Source of the DNA: an uncultured Candidatus Melainabacteria bacterium
GTDB taxonomy: Bacteria; Cyanobacteriota; Vampirovibrionia; Gastranaerophilales; Gastranaerophilaceae
Direction: 5' to 3'
DNA: 64,000 nt
NCBI GenBank assembly: GCA_934757155.1
Contig: CAKVLI010000001.1
Coordinates: 124,001 to 188,000 of the forward strand
Position 1 is the first letter of the stretch; every line of letters starts with the position of its first letter. Under the pieces are notes generated by a model, which searched no databases, was not told the origin of the DNA, and saw only the letters and a list, made by a program, of their open reading frames with translations. Both the position numbers and the translations under genes were made by a program. Below are positions 8,169-14,867 of this stretch, one piece after another.

Positions 8169-9624
8169 AAACACTATTCTGCTTATCATACTTGCGGGTA
8201 TTCTTGGCGGAGCCGGCTATTACAACACACATGTTGCGGATATAACTGCATTTCAGGCAAATAATTGTTTCAAAAAAAATGATATGGTCTGCGCGCAAGA
8301 TTACTATGAGAAAGCTTTTGGGGCAGGATACAGTGACTCCAAAGCCAGAGATGCTTACGTAAATATACTTATCAATTCTCCGCTGGATGTCCGAGCGCAG
8401 GAAAAACTTGTAAAATTTTTGGATTATGGGATTGAAGACGATGCTAAGCAGAAAGTAGAATATTTTTTATACGATTTAAAGAAAGAAATTTACAAAAAAT
8501 ATCCCAAAAATTACATCTCACAAGCAGTTTTTAACCAAAAGGTTCTGCGCTGGGGAAAAGTTCCGATAACATACGGATTTGAAGCTTCACAGGGAGTTCC
8601 TGAATATTTCGAAAAGGAAATCGAAAACGCTTTTACAGAATGGGAAAAAGCAACTTCTCATCAAATACTTTTCACACGTGAAGACAAAAACCCTAATATC
8701 ACAGTAAAATTCAATATCAGCTCTACTGCTGACGATGATGATCAAAAGTTTATCGTGGCATATACAACCCCGACTGTCGTCACAGGTAAGCTTAAAAATA
8801 TGGTGATTAATTTCTACCTCAAAGACCCGCAAGGAGAGTACTACACGGAAAATGAAACCTATAACACTGCCCTGCATGAAATCGCTCACGCACTGGGTTT
8901 TATGGGGCATAGTTATGACAAAAACAACATTATGTATCTGACAAAAGACTCTATCTCAGTTATGAACGACACTAGAGAAGAATTAACAGAGGCTGATATT
9001 AATACCATAAAACTGCTTTATAAAATTAAACCTGAAATCACAAATGTTAGCGATTCTGACGGAGAATATATCCCGTATCTGGTATTTGGAAACGATGTGG
9101 AAGTTAATGTTGCAAAGACAAAAGAAGCAAAAAATTACATCCGCAAGGCTCCTGAGCTTCCGAGCGGATATATCGACCTTGCTGAAAGTTATGTTGCATC
9201 ACAAGACTACGCAAAAGCTATCAGGAGTTTGGAAAAAGCACTTATTCTCGCAGATACAGATGACACTCTGGGAATAATTTATTACAATCTTGCGGTTTCA
9301 TATTATTACATAAACCATTTGCCAATGGCTTTAGATTATGCAAAAAAAGCAGAAGAAATCAAAAACACAGAAGATGTGCATTACTTGTTTGCAGAAATCT
9401 ATACAAAACAAGAAGATCTGCCAAACGCAATAAAAGAATACAACAGTTTGATAGCGAAAAACCCTAAAAACATAGAATACACAATAGCATTGGCTAACAT
9501 TTATGTAAGAGAGCGCAAATATTTCGCCGCAAGAAAAGTTTTGAAAAACTTTATGCAAAAAAATCCGACCGAACGCAACAACCCAAGATTTAACCCATAT
9601 GGAATTATAAAATTAGGGCTGTAA
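8155..9624 (+). CDS. Membrane-anchored matrixin-like metalloprotease with TPR tail
   Basis: 489 residues. An N-terminal hydrophobic helix (ILLIILAGILGGAGYY, about residues 7-22) anchors or exports the protein. The zinc site is HEIAHALGFMGH (His241, Glu242, His245, His251), the HExxHxxGxxH motif of metzincins, followed by NIMY, a Met-turn as in matrixins (M10). The preceding region has the expected ITVKF and AYTTP-like strands. Residues ~320-470 form three or so TPR units (AKAIRSLEKAL, PMALDYAKKAE, PNAIKEYNSL). It overlaps scpB by 14 bp, so it is transcribed with the condensin genes; a functional link is not established. Substrate unknown. The protease assignment is firm; its placement in this operon is unusual. 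Confidence 0.85.
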   Translation: MTLNKNTILLIILAGILGGAGYYNTHVADITAFQANNCFKKNDMVCAQDYYEKAFGAGYSDSKARDAYVNILINSPLDVRAQEKLVKFLDYGIEDDAKQKVEYFLYDLKKEIYKKYPKNYISQAVFNQKVLRWGKVPITYGFEASQGVPEYFEKEIENAFTEWEKATSHQILFTREDKNPNITVKFNISSTADDDDQKFIVAYTTPTVVTGKLKNMVINFYLKDPQGEYYTENETYNTALHEIAHALGFMGHSYDKNNIMYLTKDSISVMNDTREELTEADINTIKLLYKIKPEITNVSDSDGEYIPYLVFGNDVEVNVAKTKEAKNYIRKAPELPSGYIDLAESYVASQDYAKAIRSLEKALILADTDDTLGIIYYNLAVSYYYINHLPMALDYAKKAEEIKNTEDVHYLFAEIYTKQEDLPNAIKEYNSLIAKNPKNIEYTIALANIYVRERKYFAARKVLKNFMQKNPTERNNPRFNPYGIIKLGL

Positions 9625-9625
9625 T

Positions 9626-9654
9626 TTGACATAAAAACTCCTTTGTAATAAACT
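9626..9654 (+). promoter_or_regulatory. Sigma70 promoter for rpmI-rplT
   Basis: TTGACA (9626-9631), 17 nt, TAAACT (9649-9654), starting right at the stop of the preceding gene. The predicted start site near 9661 gives a leader of about 170 nt before rpmI. Confidence 0.65.
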
Positions 9655-9660
9655 CAAACA

Positions 9661-9829
9661 TGCCGAAGTATAGTGCTGTGGTATGCCTTACTCGGAAATA
9701 CAGTAAAAACGGGCAAAAGGGTGCAGAAAGGTTCGGATGGCATAAAAGCCAGAATGGGTACGAAAGTCCGGATGGAAACAGAATACCTAAGAACTTATGA
9801 AGCAGTGTTAGCCCCGAAAGGAGAACAAA
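9661..9829 (+). promoter_or_regulatory. Structured leader of rpmI-rplT (probable autoregulatory RNA)
   Basis: About 170 nt between the promoter and the rpmI ATG without a credible protein. Several complementary segments are visible: CCGA...TCGG near the 5' end, CGGA...TCCG enclosing GGC-ATAAAA-GCC, and GGTA...TACC. In other bacteria L20 represses its operon by binding such leaders. infC, which normally precedes rpmI, is absent here, so the leader would act directly on rpmI. The sequence alone does not show which leader family this is. Confidence 0.45.
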
Positions 9830-10039
9830 ATGCCAAAAATGAAAACCCACCGTGCAGCAGCCAAAAGATACAAAGTTACTGCTACAGGTAAAATTACAAG
9901 AAGACATGCAGGTATCGGTCACTTGCTTCAACACAAGTCAGAATCCAGAAAACGTAAGATTTTTGGAGATGTAGCAATCTCTGAAACTATGGAAAAACTG
10001 GTTTCTAAAGAGTTACCTTACAAGAAGTATTCAAGATAG
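9830..10039 (+). CDS. rpmI: Ribosomal protein bL35
   Basis: 69 residues, full family length, with the typical MPKMKTHRAAAKRYKVTATG start and a basic C-terminus ending in KELPYKKYSR. bL35 is a structural protein of the 50S subunit. GAAAGGAG lies 8 nt before the ATG. It is followed after 12 bp by rplT in the conserved order; infC is missing from its usual position upstream. Confidence 0.97.
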   Translation: MPKMKTHRAAAKRYKVTATGKITRRHAGIGHLLQHKSESRKRKIFGDVAISETMEKLVSKELPYKKYSR

Positions 10040-10051
10040 GAGTGTTGAACA

Positions 10052-10402
10052 ATGAGAATTAGACGTGGTAATGTATGTCGTAACAGACACAAAAAAATAT
10101 TAAAGCTTGCTAAAGGCTTCAAAGGTGCCAGAAGCAGAATCTTCAAAGTAGCTAACACAGCTGTTATGAAAGCTCTTAAATACGCTTACAGAGACAGACG
10201 TGCTACAAAACGCAATATGCGTCGTTTGTGGATTGTTAGAATTAATGCAGCAGTTAGAGAACAAGGAATGAGCTACTCAAGATTTGTTAACGCTTGCAAA
10301 AAAGCTAACATTCAAGTTAACAGAAAAATGCTTGCTGACTTAGCAGTTAATGACAAAGAAGCTTTTGAACTTGTTGTGGAAACAGCAAAGGCAGCTTTAT
10401 AA
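10052..10402 (+). CDS. rplT: Ribosomal protein bL20
   Basis: 116 residues, standard length, with the long basic N-terminal extension ([20 protein letters not shown]) and the globular part [10 protein letters not shown]. bL20 is an early 50S assembly protein and, in bacteria studied, a translational repressor of its own operon. AGGAGTG precedes the ATG. A strong terminator follows at 10425-10452. Confidence 0.98.
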   Translation: MRIRRGNVCRNRHKKILKLAKGFKGARSRIFKVANTAVMKALKYAYRDRRATKRNMRRLWIVRINAAVREQGMSYSRFVNACKKANIQVNRKMLADLAVNDKEAFELVVETAKAAL

Positions 10403-10424
10403 TTAATAATGTCTTAAAATTAAA

Positions 10425-10452
10425 ATGCTGACGAAAGATTTTTCGTCAGCAT
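10425..10452 (+). terminator. Rho-independent terminator after rplT
   Basis: Perfect 12-bp stem ATGCTGACGAAA / TTTCGTCAGCAT with a 4-nt loop, followed by TTTTTGTT. Confidence 0.9.
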
Positions 10453-10479
10453 TTTTGTTATTAGCAAAAAAAAGGAATA

Positions 10480-10893
10480 TTACATATCGTAAACGAAGTT
10501 TTGACCTGCCGTGTTCTCAGCTGCTTGTGCTCTCATCGCTTGTGATGCAAAGAACATCTGTTTAGCGTAACTTTGAATCTCTGTGTTGTACATATTTTGG
10601 TCAAAAATATTTTCGTATTTTTCAAGATAATCTTCAAGAGGGTCAACAATACCTGTTACCATACCAATAGCAGTATCAGCAAATTGTTGAAGCGCACGTT
10701 CCCCAATACCAAGCTCTGCTATTTTTTCAGATAGAGTAAGCGTTAAGAAACCATTATTACCTACCGCTTCCGCAGCTTTTTGCTCTAATCTGCTTTCCAT
10801 ACGTTCTTCAGCAGTAGCATGTTGCTTAGTCGGATCATACGTACTGTGTTTATATGTCTGTAAGAAGGTATTAAGGTTAAATGATTCTGCCAT
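10480..10893 (-). CDS. Unknown 137-residue protein, sigma28-controlled
   Basis: I do not recognise this protein. I use the ATG at 10893 because AGGGA lies about 8 nt upstream; the longer frame would need a TTG with no room for an RBS. It is mostly helical, with a hydrophobic segment GIVDPLEDYLEKYENIF-like in the middle, Gln/Ala-rich helices at the C-terminus (SQAMRAQAAENTAG) and no signal peptide. Its promoter at 10923-10949 is a perfect FliA (sigma28) consensus, which places it in the late flagellar class; chaperone, cap, regulator or motility accessory are all possible. It is transcribed alone. Confidence 0.7.
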   Translation of the reverse strand: MAESFNLNTFLQTYKHSTYDPTKQHATAEERMESRLEQKAAEAVGNNGFLTLTLSEKIAELGIGERALQQFADTAIGMVTGIVDPLEDYLEKYENIFDQNMYNTEIQSYAKQMFFASQAMRAQAAENTAGQNFVYDM

Positions 10894-10922
10894 ATCCAAT
10901 GTCCCTATATCTTGTATTTAAG

Positions 10923-10949
10923 TTATCGGCATTTTTTCGGAAAACTTTA
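10923..10949 (-). promoter_or_regulatory. Perfect sigma28 (FliA)-type promoter
   Basis: On the minus strand: TAAAGTTT (10949-10942), exactly 11 nt, GCCGATAA (10930-10923). All 16 consensus positions match. It lies 30 nt before the ATG at 10893, giving a short 5' UTR. Confidence 0.85.
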
Positions 10950-10993
10950 GGGATTTTAAATAAATTTTTACAAATGTTTACAATTTAGAAGTT

Positions 10994-11989
10994 CTACGTT
11001 GGCATTACATTTGAAGGGCAAAAATCAGTCAAAATAGTATAGCGGCCTGTTTTTACAGGTTCTTTCAAAACTCTGGCAGAAGAATTTGTTAATACAATCT
11101 GGTTTTGAACGCATTCATAACCATTTTCCACAAATTTTTTCTCGTATCCTTCGCCCAATGTAGTATAGCGTTTTGAGCGTACAAAGAAACCAAATTTATG
11201 TTTACGTTTTTTTATACAATTATACGCAAAGGTAACAATCGCATTCACATCCAGATTCACCCAAGATGACTGAATAATATCAACTACATAATTTTCATTA
11301 TCAGTTGTTTGAATGGAAATATAACCTGTAATATTTTTTGTCTTTCTGTCTTCAATTATATATTTATATTCACTGTAGTAAGAAAGCCCTTTAAATAAAC
11401 TTTCGCTAAACTCCGCCGGTTCACTGCTCAAAAGTGGGCGAAAATGAGGAAGCAAAGACTCGTTATATAGATTTGCAACCGCCTTTGAGTCAGAATTTCT
11501 AAACCCTCTAAATTCTTTTTTGTCATAAGGAAATTCCGGAGCTTTAGTTATTCTCCACAACTTTTCATACGAAATTTGGCTGAATCCGCATTTTGAAACA
11601 AACATAATGAGCAAATCCGGCAAGTAATCATCTACTTTTACCAAAATAGACGCGGCACCTTTTGCCTTATACTTTGACACAACGAACTGCACCAGCTCAG
11701 CCGCATCCTCATAAGCATTTTCTTCAAAAAGCAATTTCTGAATTTCCATTTTTCTCTGACGAGATTTAATCGGAGCAACAGTTACAATGCCTTTGATATT
11801 TGATTTATCTTTTAAAACATAGGATTCCGGCAAAAACTTGAAACGCATAGGTAGCAGATGATGAAGGATTATCAGCGGGTTGAACATAACGTGGTTGATA
11901 TACGAATCATTCGCACTGTTGTTCAAAACCGAAATCATCTCCTGCGTATTCTTCTTATCGAAATAATAAAGCCTTCTTATTTTACTCAT
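10994..11989 (-). CDS. Uncharacterised protein, possible tandem GNAT-fold
   Basis: 331 residues, no signal peptide. The middle (about residues 90-180: AAELVQFVVSKYKAKGAASILVKVDDYLPDLL followed by a CGF segment) and the second half (GYISIQTTDN, ISSW, YEKKFVENGYECVQN) have the strand-helix rhythm and the ending 'GYE.....' seen in GNAT acetyltransferases, but I see no clear acetyl-CoA P-loop (R/Q-x-x-G-x-G/A). It may be a degenerate or divergent member, or a cyanobacteria-related family. The ATG at 11989 has little RBS upstream. Neighbours give no functional hint. Confidence 0.6.
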   Translation of the reverse strand: MSKIRRLYYFDKKNTQEMISVLNNSANDSYINHVMFNPLIILHHLLPMRFKFLPESYVLKDKSNIKGIVTVAPIKSRQRKMEIQKLLFEENAYEDAAELVQFVVSKYKAKGAASILVKVDDYLPDLLIMFVSKCGFSQISYEKLWRITKAPEFPYDKKEFRGFRNSDSKAVANLYNESLLPHFRPLLSSEPAEFSESLFKGLSYYSEYKYIIEDRKTKNITGYISIQTTDNENYVVDIIQSSWVNLDVNAIVTFAYNCIKKRKHKFGFFVRSKRYTTLGEGYEKKFVENGYECVQNQIVLTNSSARVLKEPVKTGRYTILTDFCPSNVMPT

Positions 11990-12045
11990 AAGAAGATTAT
12001 AGCCTTCACAAATTTTTCTTTCAAGAGCCTAAAAATACAGACAAA

Positions 12046-12147
12046 GCCAAAAAATGACAATTTTTAGAGCTTTTTCTGTAGCCAACATTAGGTGTGTGAC
12101 AGACCGATTGTATGCTATCTCGCATACAACCGGTCTGAAACCGTTCC
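12046..12147 (+). repeat. Structured intergenic element, copy 1
   Basis: A/T-rich lead (12046-12075), then AGGTGTGTGA (12090-12099), a 16-nt arm (12100-12115), 6-nt loop (12116-12121), the complementary arm (12122-12137, one mismatch) and ACCGTTCC (12140-12147). Copies 2 (40094-40202) and 3 (45091-45183, minus strand) keep the flanks, arm length and loop length, but the outer arm sequences differ. It lies between the end of the 10994-11989 gene's upstream region and the glgC promoter. Confidence 0.75.
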
Positions 12148-12191
12148 CAGAGTTCACAAAACTAACTCCACATCTTCATACCTTAAGACGA

Positions 12192-12220
12192 GTGCAATAA
12201 TGAATAAAATTTGATACAAT
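12192..12220 (+). promoter_or_regulatory. Possible sigma70 promoter for glgC
   Basis: GTGCAA (12192-12197), 17 nt, TACAAT (12215-12220), 30 bp before the glgC ATG. The -35 is weak. Confidence 0.4.
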
Positions 12221-12249
12221 ATAGTAAATGATTTAGAGGGGGATAATTT

Positions 12250-13485
12250 ATGTCAATTGATGACACTCTGGTTATGATTTTGGCAGGCGGAGAAGGTAAA
12301 AGACTATTTCCGCTCACTCAAGACAGAGCGAAACCTGCAGTTCCGTTTGGCGGAAGGTACAGGATTATAGATTTTGTCTTGAATAACTTTATAAACTCAG
12401 GTTTTTACAAAATAAAGGTTTTGACGCAATACAAGTCAGATTCATTGAATAAACACATTACGCGAGGATGGAATTTATCGCCGTTTTTGGACCAATACGT
12501 TGATTTGGTTCCGGCTCAAATGAGAACCGGCGGAAGCTGGTACAAAGGAACAGCGGATGCTGTTTTTCAAAATATTTTCCACATCCAAGACGAAGACCCT
12601 GATTATGTTTGCGTGTTTGGCGGCGACCACATCTACAAAATGGATGTTTGGCAGATGCTCAAATTTCATAAAAACAATAACGCAGAACTTACAATTTCTG
12701 CAATTCCTATCCCTATTGAGGATGCACACGAATTTGGAATCATTGAAGTTGACGAGAATTGGCGTTTAACAGGTTTTGTTGAAAAGCCTCAAACTCCGCC
12801 TAAATCAATTCCAAATAACCCTAAAATGTGCCTCGCATCAATGGGTAACTATATTTTCAACAAGAATTCTCTTGTGGGTGCAATAGAAAAAGACTCAAAA
12901 ATAGAAGACTCCAGCCACGATTTTGGCAAAAACGTAATCCCAATGATGTTGAAGGAAGGCAAGCGCATTTTTATATACAACTTTGCCGAAAACACATTTG
13001 CAGGAATGACAGAAAAGGAAAAAGGCTACTGGCGTGATGTAGGATGTATTGACGCATATTGGCAAGCAAATATGGACTTGTTGGACTATGAGCCGGAATT
13101 GAATTTGTATTCAAAAGACTGGCCGCTTAGGACATTCAATTACAATTACCCGCCTGCAAAATTCATCTGGCAGGAAGGGGACAGAGTCGGTATGGCAACA
13201 AACTCTATGGTTTCCGAAGGATGTATTGTTTCCGGTGGTATGATTTCAAGATGCATATTGTCGCCAAAAGTCCGTATCAACAGTTACTCACAAGTTTCTG
13301 ACAGTATTCTAATGGAAAACGTTAATGTCGGAAGGTATTCAGATATACAAAAAGCCATTATTGATAAGAACGTTGACATTCCGCCATATACCAAAATCGG
13401 ACTCAACCGAGAAGAAGATATCGCAAGAGGATTTTATGTCTCAGAAGGCGGAGTAACAATCGTACCTAAGAACGCGCGTCTTTAG
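12250..13485 (+). CDS. glgC: Glucose-1-phosphate adenylyltransferase (ADP-glucose pyrophosphorylase)
   Basis: 411 residues, normal length. The nucleotidyltransferase signature AGGEGKRLFPLT (about residues 12-23), the RAKPAVPFGG loop, the FGGDHIYKMD metal-binding segment and EKP in GFVEKPQ are all present, followed by a C-terminal left-handed beta-helix (hexapeptide-like repeats SEGCIVSGG, VSDSILMENV). It makes ADP-glucose from ATP and glucose-1-phosphate, the committed step of bacterial glycogen synthesis. AGAGGGGG precedes the ATG. Its last bases overlap a small opposing ORF (13466-13618). No other glg gene is in the window. Confidence 0.95.
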   Translation: MSIDDTLVMILAGGEGKRLFPLTQDRAKPAVPFGGRYRIIDFVLNNFINSGFYKIKVLTQYKSDSLNKHITRGWNLSPFLDQYVDLVPAQMRTGGSWYKGTADAVFQNIFHIQDEDPDYVCVFGGDHIYKMDVWQMLKFHKNNNAELTISAIPIPIEDAHEFGIIEVDENWRLTGFVEKPQTPPKSIPNNPKMCLASMGNYIFNKNSLVGAIEKDSKIEDSSHDFGKNVIPMMLKEGKRIFIYNFAENTFAGMTEKEKGYWRDVGCIDAYWQANMDLLDYEPELNLYSKDWPLRTFNYNYPPAKFIWQEGDRVGMATNSMVSEGCIVSGGMISRCILSPKVRINSYSQVSDSILMENVNVGRYSDIQKAIIDKNVDIPPYTKIGLNREEDIARGFYVSEGGVTIVPKNARL

Positions 13486-13618
13486 GTTTGAATTCACAAG
13501 GTTCTTCATCCACCCAAACCACAACTATTGATTGAGGCAAAGTGAACGGATTTTGTGCCATTTTGTCATACTTGTTTACTTTTCTATTCAAAATTTTAAA
13601 AAATGAGGATATTTTCAT
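13466..13618 (-). CDS. Possible 50-residue protein
   Basis: A short minus-strand frame starting MKISSFFKILNRKVN and ending EFKPKDARS. It opens with a Lys/Phe-rich amphipathic segment, then a more ordered IVVVWVDEEP strand. Its 3' end overlaps the 3' end of glgC by 20 bp. GTAGGT just before the ATG is a poor RBS, and it sits downstream of the surE terminator, so it would need its own promoter. The balanced amino acid composition makes it more than a random ORF, but the evidence is thin. Confidence 0.35.
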   Translation of the reverse strand: MKISSFFKILNRKVNKYDKMAQNPFTLPQSIVVVWVDEEPCEFKPKDARS

Positions 13619-13641
13619 ACCTACATGGTTACATCGAAACA

Positions 13642-13679
13642 AAAACGGTAAATCACCATAAATGATAATTTACCGTTTT
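13642..13679 (-). terminator. Bidirectional terminator between glgC and surE
   Basis: Perfect 12-bp stem AAAACGGTAAAT / ATTTACCGTTTT with a 14-nt loop, T-rich on both sides. It closes surE (minus strand) and could also stop glgC read-through. Confidence 0.8.
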
Positions 13680-13698
13680 GAATTATTGAACTTTCAGC

Positions 13699-14490
13699 TT
13701 AGAACCAATGACATATATTTTCGTGGCAAAGACTCTCTTCAAGCTCTTTCATAAGGTTTTCACGAGTCATCTCATAAGTAATCGGTGTAACTGAAATCAT
13801 ATTGTTACGAACTGCTGCAATATCTGTTGCAGCATCTTCCGGTTCAGTAATAAGTTCGCCTGCCATCCAGTAATAAACTTTACCGCGCGGGTCAACTCTT
13901 TTTTCGTATTCATCGGTGAACATTCTGTTTCCGAGTTCAGTTACCGCAATACCACCGATATCCTCCTTTTCCAATCCGGGAACATTAATATTCAAAATGG
14001 TTTTAGGCGGAATTTTGTATGCATCAAGACGTTTTATCAATTCTGCGATAAATTGTGCCGTAAATTTGAAGTCTTCATATTCATTTCTCATACTTGCAAG
14101 TGAAGTGGCAATACTTGGATAACCCATCATAGCCCCTTCCATCGCACAACTTACTGTACCTGAATACAAAATATCTGCACCTAAATTTGGACCGTGGTTA
14201 ATACCAGAAATGACCAAATCCGGCTTTTCATGTGGTTCCAAAATCGCATTAATCGCCAATTTCACACAGTCACCCGGGGTTCCTGTTGTCATCCAGCAAC
14301 GTTTTGCACCGTATTTCGGGTCAACTTCTTCGACACGCAAAGGTGTATGTAGAGTCAACGAATGACCTGCTGCACTTCTTTCTCTGTCGGGAGCTACAAC
14401 ATAAACTTCATGATGCGGGGCCAATGCTTCAATCAACGCACGGATACCATTAGCCAATATTCCGTCGTCATTGGAAATAAGAATCTTCAT
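13699..14490 (-). CDS. surE: 5'/3'-nucleotidase SurE
   Basis: 263 residues from the ATG at 14490. I moved the start 26 residues inward because GAAGAGGAT lies about 6 nt upstream and the family begins MKILISNDDGI. The metal-binding NDDG, GHSLTLHTPLR, GTPGDCVKLA and SGINHGPNLGADILYSGTV motifs are intact. SurE dephosphorylates nucleoside monophosphates and is linked to stationary-phase survival. It appears monocistronic, ended by the hairpin at 13642-13679. Confidence 0.95.
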   Translation of the reverse strand: MKILISNDDGILANGIRALIEALAPHHEVYVVAPDRERSAAGHSLTLHTPLRVEEVDPKYGAKRCWMTTGTPGDCVKLAINAILEPHEKPDLVISGINHGPNLGADILYSGTVSCAMEGAMMGYPSIATSLASMRNEYEDFKFTAQFIAELIKRLDAYKIPPKTILNINVPGLEKEDIGGIAVTELGNRMFTDEYEKRVDPRGKVYYWMAGELITEPEDAATDIAAVRNNMISVTPITYEMTRENLMKELEESLCHENICHWF

Positions 14491-14867
14491 CCAGTAATCC
14501 TCTTCAAAATGTAATAAACACTCATCTTTAATTATAACAGTATTTTGTAATAAAGTATAGTGGCTCATTTGAATGATTATTTTTCATGAAACTTTACATA
14601 AAACCTGAATCTTCCAAAAATCTTTACAAAATTTTACAATTCTGCATGCCTGCAAAATCGGAGGTTTCTTAACTTAATTTTAAGCGTAAAGTCAACACTT
14701 TTCGTTTATTTACAATATTTAAAGAAAAGTTTCCTTACCCGCAAAAAATATTCAAAAATTCGTCTTAATATTTCCTTTACATTTGGAGAGAATTAGGCAA
14801 TTTTTGATTTGACGCGCTTTTAAATATATATATATGTTGATATAATCAGTGTATTACATTAGAAGAA
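14491..14867. other. Intergenic region between surE and the 14868 gene
   Basis: 377 bp between divergent genes, very A/T-rich. The surE side has TATAATT (about 14533-14539 on the minus strand). The other side carries the GGCAATTTTT-type promoter at 14796-14830. I see no small gene or repeat in between. Confidence 0.5.
14796..14830 (+). promoter_or_regulatory. GGCAATTTTT-class promoter
   Basis: GGCAATTTTTG at 14796-14806, then 17-18 nt to TATATA (14825-14830). One of six similar sites in the window; ATG 67 nt after the T-tract begins. A second TATAAT occurs at 14841-14846. Confidence 0.5.

Noticed and set aside
9755..9775. GAAAGTCCGGA resembling the RNase P RNA signature
   Set aside because: The flanking conserved parts of RNase P RNA are missing and the region is far too short.
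9673..9891. 72-residue ORF in the rpmI leader overlapping rpmI
   Set aside because: No RBS, atypical composition, out of frame with rpmI; the region is better explained as a structured leader.
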